Positions 33,001 through 44,366 of a stretch of DNA of 64,000 nucleotides are shown here, one piece after another. A program made the position numbers and the translations under genes. The number at the start of each line of letters is the position of its first letter. Position 1 is the stretch's first letter. Where the stretch lies: the NCBI RefSeq assembly GCF_035046485.1, contig NC_085138.1, forward strand, positions 30,467,047 to 30,531,046. Reading direction: 5' to 3'. This DNA comes from Aedes albopictus (taxonomy: Eukaryota > Arthropoda > Insecta > Diptera > Culicidae). Under the pieces are notes generated by a model. That model was given only the letters and a program-made list of their open reading frames with translations. It did not search any database and was not told the origin of the DNA.

Positions 33001-33900
33001 TTGGCATCTCTCGAAATCAATTCATGCCACTGTTCCCGAGCAGTAGATTTCCCTCCGTAATTGATTTCCATTTGTCTGTCAAAAGATATGATGGCATTGT
33101 GTCTTAAACGTACAACATCCTCAGATAGGATTACCATTCCCAACAATAGATCGTTCTCACATAAACTCTGAATGCACCTTTCGTTCGTGATACATCGTCG
33201 TCGTTGCCGTCTCAGAAAAGCGAAGCTAATTATCCTGATCCTACAGAAGAGAGTGTATTTGTATTTCATTATTCGTCAGGATTAAATGGCCTGTTTATAT
33301 TCATAATGTTGGTCTTGTCTCACGTTATGACTGACTCGAAGCCTGCCGCCACAATCGTAGGTACATACCTAAACGTGAAACAATGAAAACCCTTCACGAA
33401 TGCACCGGAAGCACCTTCTATACTACTGCGCTGCTGTGCCGGTTGAAGACGTTAAGCTGAATTTATAACGCATGTATGATTGATGACACAGTCAGAGAGC
33501 GTGTTGGCTTCCTTTAAGTGGCTCGTGCAGTACACTCGGAGAAATGTTTATAGGAAAATACATATCGCCAAACCTCAGTGGAATGTAAGCTTCATTTGCA
33601 ATGTCTAATGATTCCAAATAATTCAAACACCCCAATCCCAAGTGAAATCCCCTGAAAGCCGTGCGATAAAACCGAATTCGATCCGGGGCGTTCAATCGCT
33701 CCCGTAAATAACACTCTAATTGCAAGATTGTTGCACTTGCTGCTGCTAAGTATTTGGTAAAAACCGTAATGATTCCGGCACTTCCGTCCGTTCCCATCGC
33801 AGCTCCCAACAGATTCATTCATTTTTACGAGCTTCGTGCTGTTGCTACTGTGCTGCTGCTGCAGCTAGCAGTCAGTGTATAGGTAGTTGCGGAAGAAGTC
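33001..33900 (-). other. unrecognised minus-strand open frames
   Basis: Two minus frames stand out. 33492-33818 reads a 108-residue peptide with KYLAAASATILQLECYLRER. 32955-33269 reads GMVILSEDVVRLRHNAIISF and then runs into transposon sequence past about 33000. Both have moderately protein-like composition and may be parts of a decayed host gene or old element. I recognise no family and cannot place splice sites with confidence. Confidence 0.25.
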
Positions 33901-35275
33901 AAGCTGGGGATCTAACCGAGTGTTACGATTGCTCCTGATGAAGAAAGCACTCTCTGGTAACGAATGGTAGCCCAAATGAGAGATACTTAAAGAATGGAAT
34001 TTTGGTATCGGAAATGTATTAATACAGTAAAGACAATTAGTGATGAAGAAAAATAAGTTGGAATTGAATCTATTTTAGGTTAAAAATGATAAAATATTGT
34101 AAATGAATCGGATTTAACGGCTACGCAGTCCGATACGAAATCCGATTCGCACAAAATACAGTCGATTGTAAATGAATAGAACAGAAAACTGAAAGGGAAC
34201 TATAAACCCATTGAAAAAAAAAACAACTAAAAGTAATCATCAGAAAGAGCAGAGATTTTGGCCTATTGTCAATTTTCGATTGCTTATTCACTTGAGATTT
34301 ACCCGGCACATGAAGGAATCTTTCCTTTTTGGTGCATGGACAAATTTTTTCCAAGGTACGAATAGAAAGTAATAGCAAGCACCCAGGCAGAGGTTATGTA
34401 TCGTACCACGTTTGAACTTATTCCTTTTTAAAGGTCCAAGAAACATGTTGAATGTGGCACCTTTTTGGTTTTTGAGTATGGTAGTCTTATTCCACATTGT
34501 ATCAGCCTTACCAAGTTAAAGCCGAATTCAGCATGTTCCACATTCTAGAAAGGTTTCAAGTTTGCATCGGGAAGAAGATGGAACTGGATTTGTGTCGTAC
34601 CCTCTTCACGCGGTTTTCGATAAAAAAAAAACTTTAAGCCTCGAATCATGGTCGTTGTCATGCTGCTGAAGCTTGAAAGACGCGGTATTAAGAAAATCTA
34701 AAACTATCCCAAACTTGTGTTGCTGGGGGATGCGGCTTCTCCGGAAGAGTAGTTTTCTTTGAAAGTTTCCAAAGTAGTGAAGCCAACGTTATAGAGTTTA
34801 TATCGGGGTTTAAGCATCAGGAAAACTTTCCCAAATGAAGCAGTGTGGGATTAATGTTCTCATTGTGTCCGATTTTGTATAGCAAGGTGTAATTGGTAAT
34901 TTTGTTGTCAGTTTTTTGGGAGGTAAACACCCTTAGCAAATTTCTACATAATCACTTTTATAACTGAACGTAACACGATGAAATTGAATATATTAACATT
35001 ATATTCTAAAAGCATTATTTAACCCTTCAGCAGTCACACTGTTGTAATTTGTGCAATATGTTAAAAAAAGTTCGCCTGATCTACACAAATCATGCTGGTA
35101 GTGCTGGTTGCGGTGACCAATTTCTAGAAGATAAAGAATTTTTATTTACTCAAGCATTATTTTGCTCTGATTTGTTGTTAATGTCTACAAAACATTCATA
35201 AGAAATTATAGCCGAACTCTTTTGGAAATACCGAGCTCTTTTGAGGACTAATCAAGAATTTCCTGATTCCTCCAT
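33900..35275. other. no recognised gene
   Basis: AT-rich sequence. A TTAACCCTTCAG end like that of 29143-29258 occurs at 35020-35031 with no matching right end. Confidence 0.5.
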
Positions 35276-35279
35276 GCGT

Positions 35280-38110
35280 TCTTTTTAAATTATCTTAAAT
35301 GTTCGCTGGAGGAAATTCTTCAGAAATTCTTGAAAAAAATCAAATAAATCATCAGGTAAACCTGGAGAAGTTCTTGGGTGCATCCCGGAAAAGATGATTG
35401 AAGGACATCTGAAATTACCGAAGGAATTCCTAAATGAACTTTTGAAGAGAACCCGAGAGAAATTTCTTAAGAAATCACTTGAGGAATCCCCGGAGCAATC
35501 CCTGGAAGACTGAAAAGACCTGTCAAAAGCTCTGAAGAAACACCTAGATGAATCCATGACAGCAATTCCTACAGAAATGCCTAGAAGAAGCCATGTGGAA
35601 TCCCTGGAAGAATTTCGAGAGATAATTATGGGTGATGGATGATGGTTAATGAATGATGGAATTCCTAGAGATATTCTTGTGGGAATTGCTGGAAGAATCT
35701 CTAGAAGAATTCTTGAAAGAATTACTGGATGAATTTCTAGAGGAATTCTGGGTGATTTCTATTTCTATTCTATTATTTATCTATTTCTGAAAAAAAAATC
35801 CCTTGAGAAAATCCTGGAGGAATTCCTAGTAGAATTTATGAGGAAATTCCTGGAAAAATCCTCGAAGGAATCCCTGAAATAATCCGTGGGGGAATCCTTG
35901 AAGACATTTGCAAACAAGTAAATTTCTGAAGGAATCCCCGAAGGATTTGAATTTCTGACATAATTTATAATAGAATTCCTTGGTTAATTCCTGGTGAAAT
36001 TCCTTGATGAATCCCTGAAGAAATTCTAAGAGAAATTTTTGGAGGAGTTCCGTAGAAGTAACTGGATTTTTTTATAGGAATCCGTTAAAGAATTCCTGGA
36101 TAAATTTTTGCAGGACATCCTGGCACAATTCGTGGAAGAATCTTGGAAACAATTACTGGAGGAATCTCTGGAGGAATGCCTGCAGGAAGTCCTGAAGGAA
36201 TGCAATGTGGAAACTCTGGATTAATCTTGTAGGAATTCTTGGAAGGATCCCTGAAGGATATCCTAGAGGAATGCCTGTAGGAATTTCTGAAAAAATCTTC
36301 AGAGGAAGTCCTGGAGAAACCTCTTGAGGAATTTCTAGCGGAATTTCTGGAGGAATCTCTTGTTCAATTCCTTGAGGATTTTTTAGACAATTCCCTGCAA
36401 GAATTCCCAGAGGAATCAATGGAAAAATTCCTAAAGGAACTCCTGACGAAATTCGTGGATGAATCTCTTGAGGAATTTGTAATGGAATACCATAAATAAT
36501 TCCTGAAGAAATAGCAGATGGAATTCTTGGACAAATTCTGGAGAAAAGAGTTCCTGAAGAAACTCTAGATGGAATCCCGGAAGCAATTACAAGAGGAATT
36601 ACTGAAGGAATTACTGAATTAATTCCTGACGGAGTTTCTTTAAAAAACCAGGGAGGAATTCCTGGAGAAATGTTAAGAAGAGTTCTTGGGAAAATCTTTG
36701 GAGGATTTTTTAAAATTAATTGTTCTAGAAAGAATTACAGAAGGAATTCCCGAGTTAAGCCCTGCAAATTTTTTAAGAGGAATCCGTGTAGGATATCCGA
36801 ATACAATGACTGCAGGGATTAACGGAGGAATCTCTAGAAATACTCCTGGAGGAATTTAAAGAAGAATTCCTGGAATAATTCCTGAAGGAATCTCTGAAGA
36901 AATTCGTGGAGGAATCCAGGAAGAAATTGCTGGTGGAATCCTTGGATAAATCCTGAAGGAGTTTTAAGAAGAGTTCGTGGAGGAACTTCTTAAGGAACCC
37001 CTGAAGGAATTCCTGCAGGTGTTCCTGGAGAAGCCCCAGAAGGAATCCTGAAAGCAATTCCAGGGATTCCCTTAACAGCCCCTGGAGAAGATTTTGAATT
37101 TATTCCTGGAGGAGTTCCTGAAAGAATTCCAAGAGAGGAGAACTCCTGAAGGAATTCTACAATGTGTTCTTGGAGGAATTTTCGGAGGAATTAAAAAAAA
37201 AACCCTGGAGATGTTCCTGAAAGAAACACTGAAGGTATTCCCGGATGAATCCCTGGAGAAATTCTAGAAGGAAAATTTTGAGGAATCCAGGGAACAATCC
37301 CATGAGGAATTCCTTAGGAAATACCAGGAAAGCTTTCTTGATAAATTACTGGAAGAATTTCTGTGGGAAAACAATTTGAAGGAATCCATGTTTGCAATTA
37401 TTTTTAGACGAATTTTTGTTGAAATCTTTGGATGGACTCCCAAAATAATGTTTTGTTCAATGTTTTAAGGAACTCCTAGATTAATTTAAAGCATATCTGG
37501 TAGAATTTCTTTTTAAGGGTTCTGGAAGTTATTCTTGCTGAAATACTTGTAATTATTCCAGATTGAATTATTGGATCAGTCTCTTGTGAAATTCTTGGAT
37601 ATATATTTGGAGAGATTCCTGAAGAAATCTCTGAACGAACAGTTGCAGAAATACCTAAAAGAATTTCTGTTGACATTACTTTGGGAATCCCTGGAGAAAT
37701 CCTTGAAAAATGCACTGGATCAATCACTGGAGGAACCTCTTAAGATATTCAAGGAGAAATTCCCGGAGGAATGTCTGGTAAAACCCATAGAGGAATTCTT
37801 GAAAAAAAAATTCTGGAGCAATCCATGCTGGAATCACTGAAGAAAGCAATGAAAAAAAAAATCCTGGAGGAGTTCGTCGATGCATCATTGCAGAAGTATC
37901 TGTTAAAAATTTTGAAGGAATCATGGAAGGAATTCTTGAAGCACTACCCTAAAAAAACTATCTGAACCCTGCAAGATTCCCAATGGAAGAACTCGCAGTG
38001 GGGAACCATCTGGAGAAGTCCCTTGAGGAATTTCTGAAAGAATCGCTGGAGATGTTCCTGAATAAATGCCTCAACAGAATTTCTGGAGGAAGAATTCGTA
38101 AAGAAATTCC
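35280..38110 (+). repeat. degenerate short-period array (GGAATTCCTGGAGGAATC type), 2.8 kb
   Basis: Irregular 12-24 bp repeats such as AATTCCTGAAGGAATC and GGAGAAATTCTTGG run for 2.8 kb with the purine-rich strand on plus. Open frames on both strands are low-complexity. It is the longest member of the degenerate-array class in the window. Confidence 0.85.
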
Positions 38111-38377
38111 AGGTATTTTACTCTTCGCATGACGTTAGTTCGAATTGAATACTAGTGAAAATTCGTGTAGCAGTTGTGCATAACTGCACTCTATAGCAGC
38201 AAATGTTCTACAAAGTCCTGATTTTTCCCTACCGTAACCGGTTCCAGCATATGTATGTTGAGAAAATTGGCATGCTGTTTTTGTATTCCATGAATTAACA
38301 TAACAAATTTTAGCCGATGATGATTAACTTGGGCTTGTTAGGGGAATATCTGTAAATAAAAAGAAAATCGGGTTAAG

Positions 38378-38466
38378 TACTGTTCCTTTGAATATTACTA
38401 AGAATTTGCATCCTTTGACAGATACGTATTTCGACCTCAACTGTAAGGTCGTCTTCAAGGCAACAA
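38378..38466 (-). other. conserved segment with a TGAAGA-stem-GAAA motif, copy B
   Basis: The minus strand repeats copy A (31680-31785): TTGAAGAC, GACC, loop, GGTC, GAAATACGTATCTGTC, GGATGCAAATTCTTAGT. Near 38323-38340 lies ATGATTAACTTGGGCT, which copy A has on the opposite side in the other orientation, so these may be ends of one element type. Confidence 0.45.
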
Positions 38467-38489
38467 GTTTCAAATAGAAGATTCGGTCA

Positions 38490-39300
38490 GCAATACGTTT
38501 GTCCAACAAGCCTTGCCGAGCATCCGTGAAACATTCCATTTCTCAGATCATTTATTACAACATTAATCCATGTATTGCTGTCAGCTACTATGTTTCATTT
38601 GTTCCGTACATTCCACCGACAAGCCTTGGGCAATGAGAAGAAAGTAATTCTGAAGAGTTGCGGCAGAGCTGAGACCATAACGAGCCAATGTTAAATCACC
38701 GAAAGCATTTGTCGCACACCATTGTAGCAAAGACGACGCAAAGATAAATTGCGAACTCAATGTAAACGTATGTTTTGTGATCATCCATGCTCATCCAACT
38801 GAACGATGAATATGTTGACGAGGTGTTTATACTCGTCAGTTTAAAGCATCTTCTGGACTCACTGAGTAGTAGCCATTTCAGTAGGAATGTAAACACTTCC
38901 ATTATCTGTCTGTTCAAATAATGTGCTCAATTTTTCTCGCTCTCCAGACAATGACCAAGTTTTTGATTAAGGACAGACTTGTTAGAATCCCAATATGGCC
39001 GCCACGATGGCCGACTTTGGCACCTACTCATAATTTCGAGGGCACAAATCTCTTCATAAACAAAACCAGCGCATTTGATCATCTTATTTTAAGCTTATCA
39101 CAAGTGAGCAAGCACAGAATAATAAAATGCACTGTTGTTTGAAGCTTGCTTCTTGAGATTTGTGCGTTTAAGTTCATATGTACTCTTGAAGCGGGATTTC
39201 AAGACGTTTGTCCTTAAGGCATTTTGTCTTATGAACTCCATAGCTTGGTACGCGATAAAATCCTTATTATGAAATAATCTTGACAATCAATCAATCTGAA
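38490..39300 (-). other. unrecognised sequence, possible decayed receptor-like or membrane gene
   Basis: Minus frames 38696-38917 (TYVYIEFAIYLCVVFATM, hydrophobic) and 38581-38784 (FGDLTLARYGLSSAATLQNY) overlap and could be two parts of one frame split by an indel near 38705. A further frame at 39098-39286 is basic and soluble in character. No family is recognised. Confidence 0.22.
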
Positions 39301-39722
39301 AAGGTAATTGAATCATTTAAATTTATGAACCTTTTAGAGAAGCTACTGTAATACGGACAATATAGTTTCTTTTGAGTTTCTGATAGCATACTATAATTAA
39401 TAGGGCTATTTTGATGCAAGATTTCACATCTGATTAAAAAACGATTCCATTAAAATGGAAAAATGAATTTCATAATCTTTTCTTTGAAGAAAATTCGAAG
39501 CAGATTCAAAATCAAAAAACATTTTTATCGTTCAACATACTTATGTGACATAGACTGGATAGATCAATAGAATGCCGTGTAAATATCGAATATTCACATC
39601 AAAGTTCACTTACACATAGGTCAATATGTGAAAATAACAATACATTTTTGGGTAACAAAACCTCGAAAGACAAAACGTCAAATGCCAAACCGTTAGCAGG
39701 TAAGAAATATTTGCAATTCAAG

Positions 39723-40323
39723 CCTAACTTTACCAAACACCGTATGTAACATATGTTAACAAAAAAGAGTTTTTCACATGGGGCGTTGAATCTCGTTAAG
39801 GGCTGCTCGTATCATTCATCTTTAATACGAAACTGGACGCATTTTCTGATTTTTTTATTTTTGATTTTTTATTAAATAACGAAGCAATATTTTCAAAATC
39901 GGTTCTCATGCACATGTGGAGTATGGATCAAGGTATCTTCTGAATTTTTTTAAGGTGGAAAATGTTTTCCATTTTTGCAGAAACCATTTTTTTTGTGAAA
40001 TTTTGTTCAAAAATGGTTTCTTCAAAAACGAAAAACATTTTCCACCACAAAAAAAATCAGAAGATGCTTTGACCTGTACTCTACATGAACATGAAAATCC
40101 GATTTTGAAAATATTGCTTCGTTATTTAATAAAAAAATCAAAAATCAAAAAGTGAGGAAATGCTTTTAGTTTCGCCTTAAGGATGATTTATTGGAAAAAA
40201 ATCCGGATTTTTCACGTTCCTAAAATGCTCAATGTATGAGTTGCTATGGGAACAGCGAACTTCCCCTCCGTTTTTCTCCGTTCGTGAATTTTGTTAGATA
40301 CGGCGGTGTTTAGTAAAGTTAGG
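39723..40323. mobile_element. MITE (CTAACTTTACCAAACACCG ends), second copy, interrupted
   Basis: Ends CCTAACTTTACCAAACACCG and, inverted, CCTAACTTTACTAAACACCG. The interior matches 9651-9898 (AATGCTCAATGTATGAGTTG, ACAGCGAACTTCC), but a 351-bp element sits in the middle. Confidence 0.82.
39826..40176. mobile_element. 351-bp TTAA-flanked palindromic MITE
   Basis: TTAA at 39822-39825 and 40177-40180 flanks inverted arms of about 165 bp (ATTAAATAACGAAGCAATAT, AACATTTTCCACC). The related element at 62392-62746 has the same flanks. TTAA targeting is typical of piggyBac-type elements. Compared with 9651-9898 the insertion point is exact. Confidence 0.85.
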
Positions 40324-40505
40324 CAGAATTGGCAGTTCAGGTCATGTACTTCTATGATTCTGTAAGCAGCATATTCATAACCCATAACCATCAGCCATAA
40401 GAAGATTCCTTCCTGTTGTTATCAACAATTTATCCAGAAGCAAATCTCATCAATTCATGTTGTAAATTACTCGATAAATATTCATTTCGACAGTGTCCCA
40501 GCAGC

Positions 40506-40745
40506 ATGCTTCTCGTACATAGAATAATTATCTTAATTTTCACCCTGCTTTCTCCCACATTCCCAACCACGAAAGTGGTAGAAGTCAAACCCAATGCTCG
40601 CCATCACCACCATCAGGGTTTCAACAACAAACCAACCAATCGGAACAATACTCTCATCAGTACCTCGTTACTCCGGCGAGCGAACGAAACCATACTTAAC
40701 CCTTCGACATTGCCGGTGCGGGTGCAACGAAGCGAATATGTATGT
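40506..40745 (+). CDS. candidate first coding exon with signal peptide, partial
   Basis: From the ATG at 40506 the frame reads MLLVHRIIILIFTLLSPTFP, a good signal peptide (basic residue, hydrophobic core, small residues before a likely cleavage site near residues 20-22). A hydrophilic stretch with ARHHHHQ and RANETILN follows. A possible splice donor (GTATGT) lies at 40740-40745; the frame otherwise ends at 40787. The frame also extends upstream to 40416, but only the internal Met gives a signal peptide. The surroundings lack obvious repeats. No family is recognised and no second exon was found, so it may be chance. Confidence 0.3.
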
Positions 40746-41527
40746 ATATCCGATCTGTTCTCATTAATATTTAATCAATTCGATTAACGGAATGTGCTCC
40801 ACTGTTGCTTAATGTGGGATGAATCACAGCGAGCAGACGTCCATGCCGTGGTGGGAATTTGATTTAAAATAAGAACTGTACCTTCCTTATGTAGAATGCA
40901 TTGAAATACAGGTCGGACTCGATTATCCGGAGTATCGATTTTTATTTCACTCCGGATAATCGAATTTTCCGGATAATCGAATCACATATAAAAATGAAAC
41001 CAAAATTCAAAAACGTTTGAAAATATATGTTTTTGTTATTTTTTTTTCATGAAGCAGTGGCGTAGCCAGAAATTAGAATAAGGGGTCGTCCATAAATTAC
41101 GTCAAAAAACTTTTTTTGCTGCTTCCCCTAGCCACACTTTTTATACAAGTTTTCTGAAGCTTTAATGGGTCATCACAATTCGTGAAACAAAACAGAAACA
41201 GTAAGGGGCCATCCATTGAATCCTTAAAAAAGGCATGGTTGAGGAAAAGGGGTGTGATTTGTGTAAATTGGAGAAAATGTTGAGGGACGAGAAAAAAAAA
41301 CTTTTGAAGTGGATGGGGCTGTTGTATGATGAATTCAGCGTTAATTTTCAGAGTGCTGTAGTCTAGAAACAGCCTCTTCCGCGTGTCTATAATACACACA
41401 CGATACTGAGAAAGTGTAGAATTAGCGTTATGTTAAAATACACATAAATAAAAACAAAACAAATACGATACTGAGAGCAGTGATGCCAACCCAACAAACA
41501 TTTTGATCAAACTCTTGAATATAGGAA

Positions 41528-41855
41528 GAATAGGCCTGTCTAATATAAAAAAAAATGTTCTCTGATTCTTAAGTCCACCCCCATATTTTGATTGGCATCC
41601 AAAAAGAAGTAACTGCTTTTGCTGGTTATTTGCTTTTTCGGTATCAATGATGTAGGAGTTGGACGAGAATTATTAAAATTCGTAAATGCCTAATGTGTCC
41701 TTAAAACTAGCTATTCGGGAGCAATCATGCCTTGGACCTCTTAATTTCAATGGATTTGGCTGAAATTTTGTCCAGTTAATTCTTTTTGGATGCCAATCAA
41801 AATATGGGGTTGGACTTGAGAATCAGAGAACATTTTTGAAAAGTGTACATGCCTA
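41528..41855. mobile_element. palindromic MITE, target of the SINE
   Basis: AATGTTCTCTGATTCTTAAG and ATATTTTGATTGGCATCCAA (41554-41600) are repeated inverted at 41784-41833. The arms are about 80-90 bp with ends near AGGCCTGT/AGGCATGT. The Feilai-type SINE duplicated its right terminus. Confidence 0.75.
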
Positions 41856-41859
41856 ATTT

Positions 41860-42160
41860 TGTGGTCTCCAGTTAGCCTAGTGTTAGGCTATGGATCGCCA
41901 ATACGGAGACGGCGGGTTCGATTCCCGTTCCGGTCGGGAAAATTTTCTCGACTCCCTGGGCATAGTGTATCATTGTGCTTGCCTCACAACATACTAATTC
42001 ATGCAATGGCTGGCAAAGAAAGCCCTCCAATTAATAACTGTGGAAGTGCTCAAAGAACACTAAGTTGGAGAGAGACCAAGTTCCAGTGGGAACGTAGAGC
42101 CACACAGAAGAAGAAGAAGAAGAAGAAGAAGAAGAAGAAGAAGAAGAAGAAGAAGAAGAA
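41860..42160 (+). mobile_element. Feilai-type SINE, full length
   Basis: Flanked by a perfect 11-bp duplication ATGCCTAATTT (41849-41859, 42161-42171). The tRNA-like head has CCAGTTAGCCTAGTG (A box region) and GGGTTCGATTCCCG (B box). The body matches the copy at 10519, and the tail is about 18 GAA triplets. It is the best-preserved SINE of the window. Confidence 0.93.
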
Positions 42161-42171
42161 ATGCCTAATTT

Positions 42172-42787
42172 AAAACTTCCTGGAGAAATCTCTAAAAGAA
42201 TTCTGAGGAATATCCGGAAGAATTTCTGATGAAATCCATGCAAAAAAAAACTGCTGAAAATAATGAAGAAAAATATCTGGAGGATTTCTGAAAAAATCCT
42301 AAGAGAAATTTCTGCATGAATACCTAAAGAAATCCTCAAGGACTTCTGGTAAAATATCAACAGAAAATTGCAGAGGAAACTTTAAGAAATACTTGGAGAA
42401 ATCCCCATAAATAATTCCTAGCAAAAACTGTAGATCCACCTGTGGGTATTTAAATTACAACTACAAAAATCCGAGGAAGAATTACAGTATAAAATCCTGA
42501 TGGAATCCTAACAAGAATTGGCCGGAATATTTTTCGTAAAATCTCCTCGGGCAATACCCGGCGGAATTCCAGCAGGGATTGCTTGAGGAATCTCAGCAGA
42601 TATTCCCAAAGGAGTCTCAGGAGAAATTCTTGGAGGAATACCAAGCAAAAGGAAATAAATCTCTAAAAGGTATCCCCTTGAAGGAAAATTTGAAGAAATC
42701 CCAGAAACACTATCTGAAGAAATTCCAGCAATCATTCTTTAAAAATTTCCTGGATGATTCACGGCATGTTTTGAAAACAGATGCAAC
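42172..42787. repeat. degenerate short-period array
   Basis: GGAGAAATCTCTAAAAGAAT-type repeats, the same class as 8930-10515 and 35280-38110. The 64-130 codon frames across it are by-products. Confidence 0.75.
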
Positions 42788-42791
42788 ATTT

Positions 42792-43040
42792 CTGGAGCTC
42801 GATTTGAATAGGTCGTACATTTTTCGATATAAAATTCGATCAGTTTATTTAAGTTATTGTAGCAATATGGAAGATATTTTGGAGACTTTTAATGATGGAA
42901 CGGAAAGCCTGTTTTGTGATGATTCTGCTGTATGTATCAACTTCGTTCAATTTCAACGGTTTTTGATATAATAAGCGAATCCAACTGATCGAATTTTTAA
43001 TCGACAAAAGCACATACGACCTTTTCAAATCGAGCTCCAG
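42792..43040. mobile_element. 249-bp MITE, 4-bp ATTT duplication
   Basis: CTGGAGCTCGATTTGAATAG ends with ATTT at 42788-42791 and 43041-43044. Same family as 18842-19094. Confidence 0.9.
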
Positions 43041-43079
43041 ATTTAGCGTTTTGGGAACGTTCAAAAATTACGTCCAACA

Positions 43080-43323
43080 TGTTGGCGGATGGCAACACAG
43101 ATCGTATGAGTAAATATAATACAAATTTGATGACGTTTTGTTTTAGTGTGTACCTTTCTGACTTGTTTATATTTTTGAATTCGCTCTCGATCATTCTGAA
43201 AAATGTAACCGCGTGCCGTTGAGCAAGATTGTTTTTTCCAAATCGTTTTTTCAATAAATACCCGTGTATTCCGTAATAAACTGCGTGTTTTCCGATCGAT
43301 CCGAAACCTGCCTCTGCCCAACA
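43080..43323 (+). repeat. copia 5' LTR
   Basis: 244 bp, TG...CA. It contains AATAAA-type signals near 43250 and 43277 and differs from the 3' LTR by G versus A in the TTTTTGAATTC patch and C versus T in GATCGATCCG. Confidence 0.95.
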
Positions 43324-43335
43324 GGTTATGGGCCC
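43324..43335 (+). promoter_or_regulatory. primer binding site, internal initiator tRNA-Met
   Basis: GGTTATGGGCCC directly follows the 5' LTR and is complementary to the anticodon-stem/loop region of initiator tRNA-Met. Drosophila copia primes from the same internal site of a half-tRNA, not the tRNA 3' end. Confidence 0.85.
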
Positions 43336-43424
43336 GGCGGAGCAGTCGGATAAAGTGCGCGGGGTCGGTTTTTCCAAGTCGTTAAATTAGTGCGTCGCAT
43401 TGTCGTGTCGGTTCGATTTTAGCT

Positions 43425-44366
43425 ATGGCGACCGGTGAAAGGATGGTGTCATTCCCAAGGCTGAACGGGACAAATTACGACAATTGGAGCTTTCGGATGA
43501 AGCTGCTCCTTTTGAAGGAAGGTAATTGGACCGTGATCAGCGAGGAGAAGCCTGAAGAAGAAAACGCGGTGGATTGGAACAACAGGAACGACCAAGCGAT
43601 GGCAACAATTGGTTTGGCAGTGGAGGACAGTCAACTGATCCACATCCGGAAGGCCAAATCAGGAGCAGAAGCATGGAAAAACTTGGAGACTTTCCACGTA
43701 AAGCGGACGCTCACTACGAAGGTGTCTCTAATGAGGAAAATCTGCCTTCTCAGACTTGAACGAGGCGGAGATATGGAAGCGCATATCAGTCGTCTAACGG
43801 AGCTCTTCGAAAAGCTAAACAATTTGCAGGAGGACAAGATACTGGATGATCATTGGCTCGTCGCGATATTATTTAGCAGCCTACCTGATGAATACGAGAC
43901 GCTTGTCACTGCACTGGAAGCACGTCCAGATGAAGATTTAACCTTGAACCTGGCCAAAGGAAAGTTGCTGGACGAGTGGCAGAAACGGAAAAATCGTTCT
44001 GAAGATGACGACGACGTGGAGACGGCTTTGCATGCCAGATCAAGTGCTAGTAGTGTGGTGAAGTGTTTCTTCTGCAAAAAGTCCGGCCATAAGAAGTTTG
44101 AGTGTGAAAAGTATAAGGACTGGAAGAAGAATAAGGACACAAAGCAAGAAGAAGAAAAGGTCAACAGTGTAGTAAATGCGCCGGATGAAGATTGCCACTG
44201 GGCATTTGTCGCAGCTAGTTCTACATCAACTGAAGGGTTGTGGCTTCTAGACTCGGGCGCGACGTGCCACATAGTGAATCACCGTGACTTTTTCGATAAT
44301 CTTGATGACACTGTTCGAGAGGTGGTATACGTGGCTAATGGTGCGAAGGTCGTGGACGCGGTGTGA
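43425..44366 (+). CDS. copia gag and start of protease
   Basis: 313 codons. The N-terminal part (FPRLNGTNYDNWSFRMKLLL) is the copia-type gag domain. A CCHC zinc knuckle, CFFCKKSGHKKFEC, lies at residues 214-227, and the aspartic protease active site DSGAT at about residue 276. The frame stops 38 residues after that Asp, inside the protease, and the matching continuation lies in another frame that opens at 44363. Since copia normally uses one continuous frame, the break looks like a mutation and not a programmed shift; I see no slippery heptamer. Confidence 0.93.
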   Translation: MATGERMVSFPRLNGTNYDNWSFRMKLLLLKEGNWTVISEEKPEEENAVDWNNRNDQAMATIGLAVEDSQLIHIRKAKSGAEAWKNLETFHVKRTLTTKVSLMRKICLLRLERGGDMEAHISRLTELFEKLNNLQEDKILDDHWLVAILFSSLPDEYETLVTALEARPDEDLTLNLAKGKLLDEWQKRKNRSEDDDDVETALHARSSASSVVKCFFCKKSGHKKFECEKYKDWKKNKDTKQEEEKVNSVVNAPDEDCHWAFVAASSTSTEGLWLLDSGATCHIVNHRDFFDNLDDTVREVVYVANGAKVVDAV

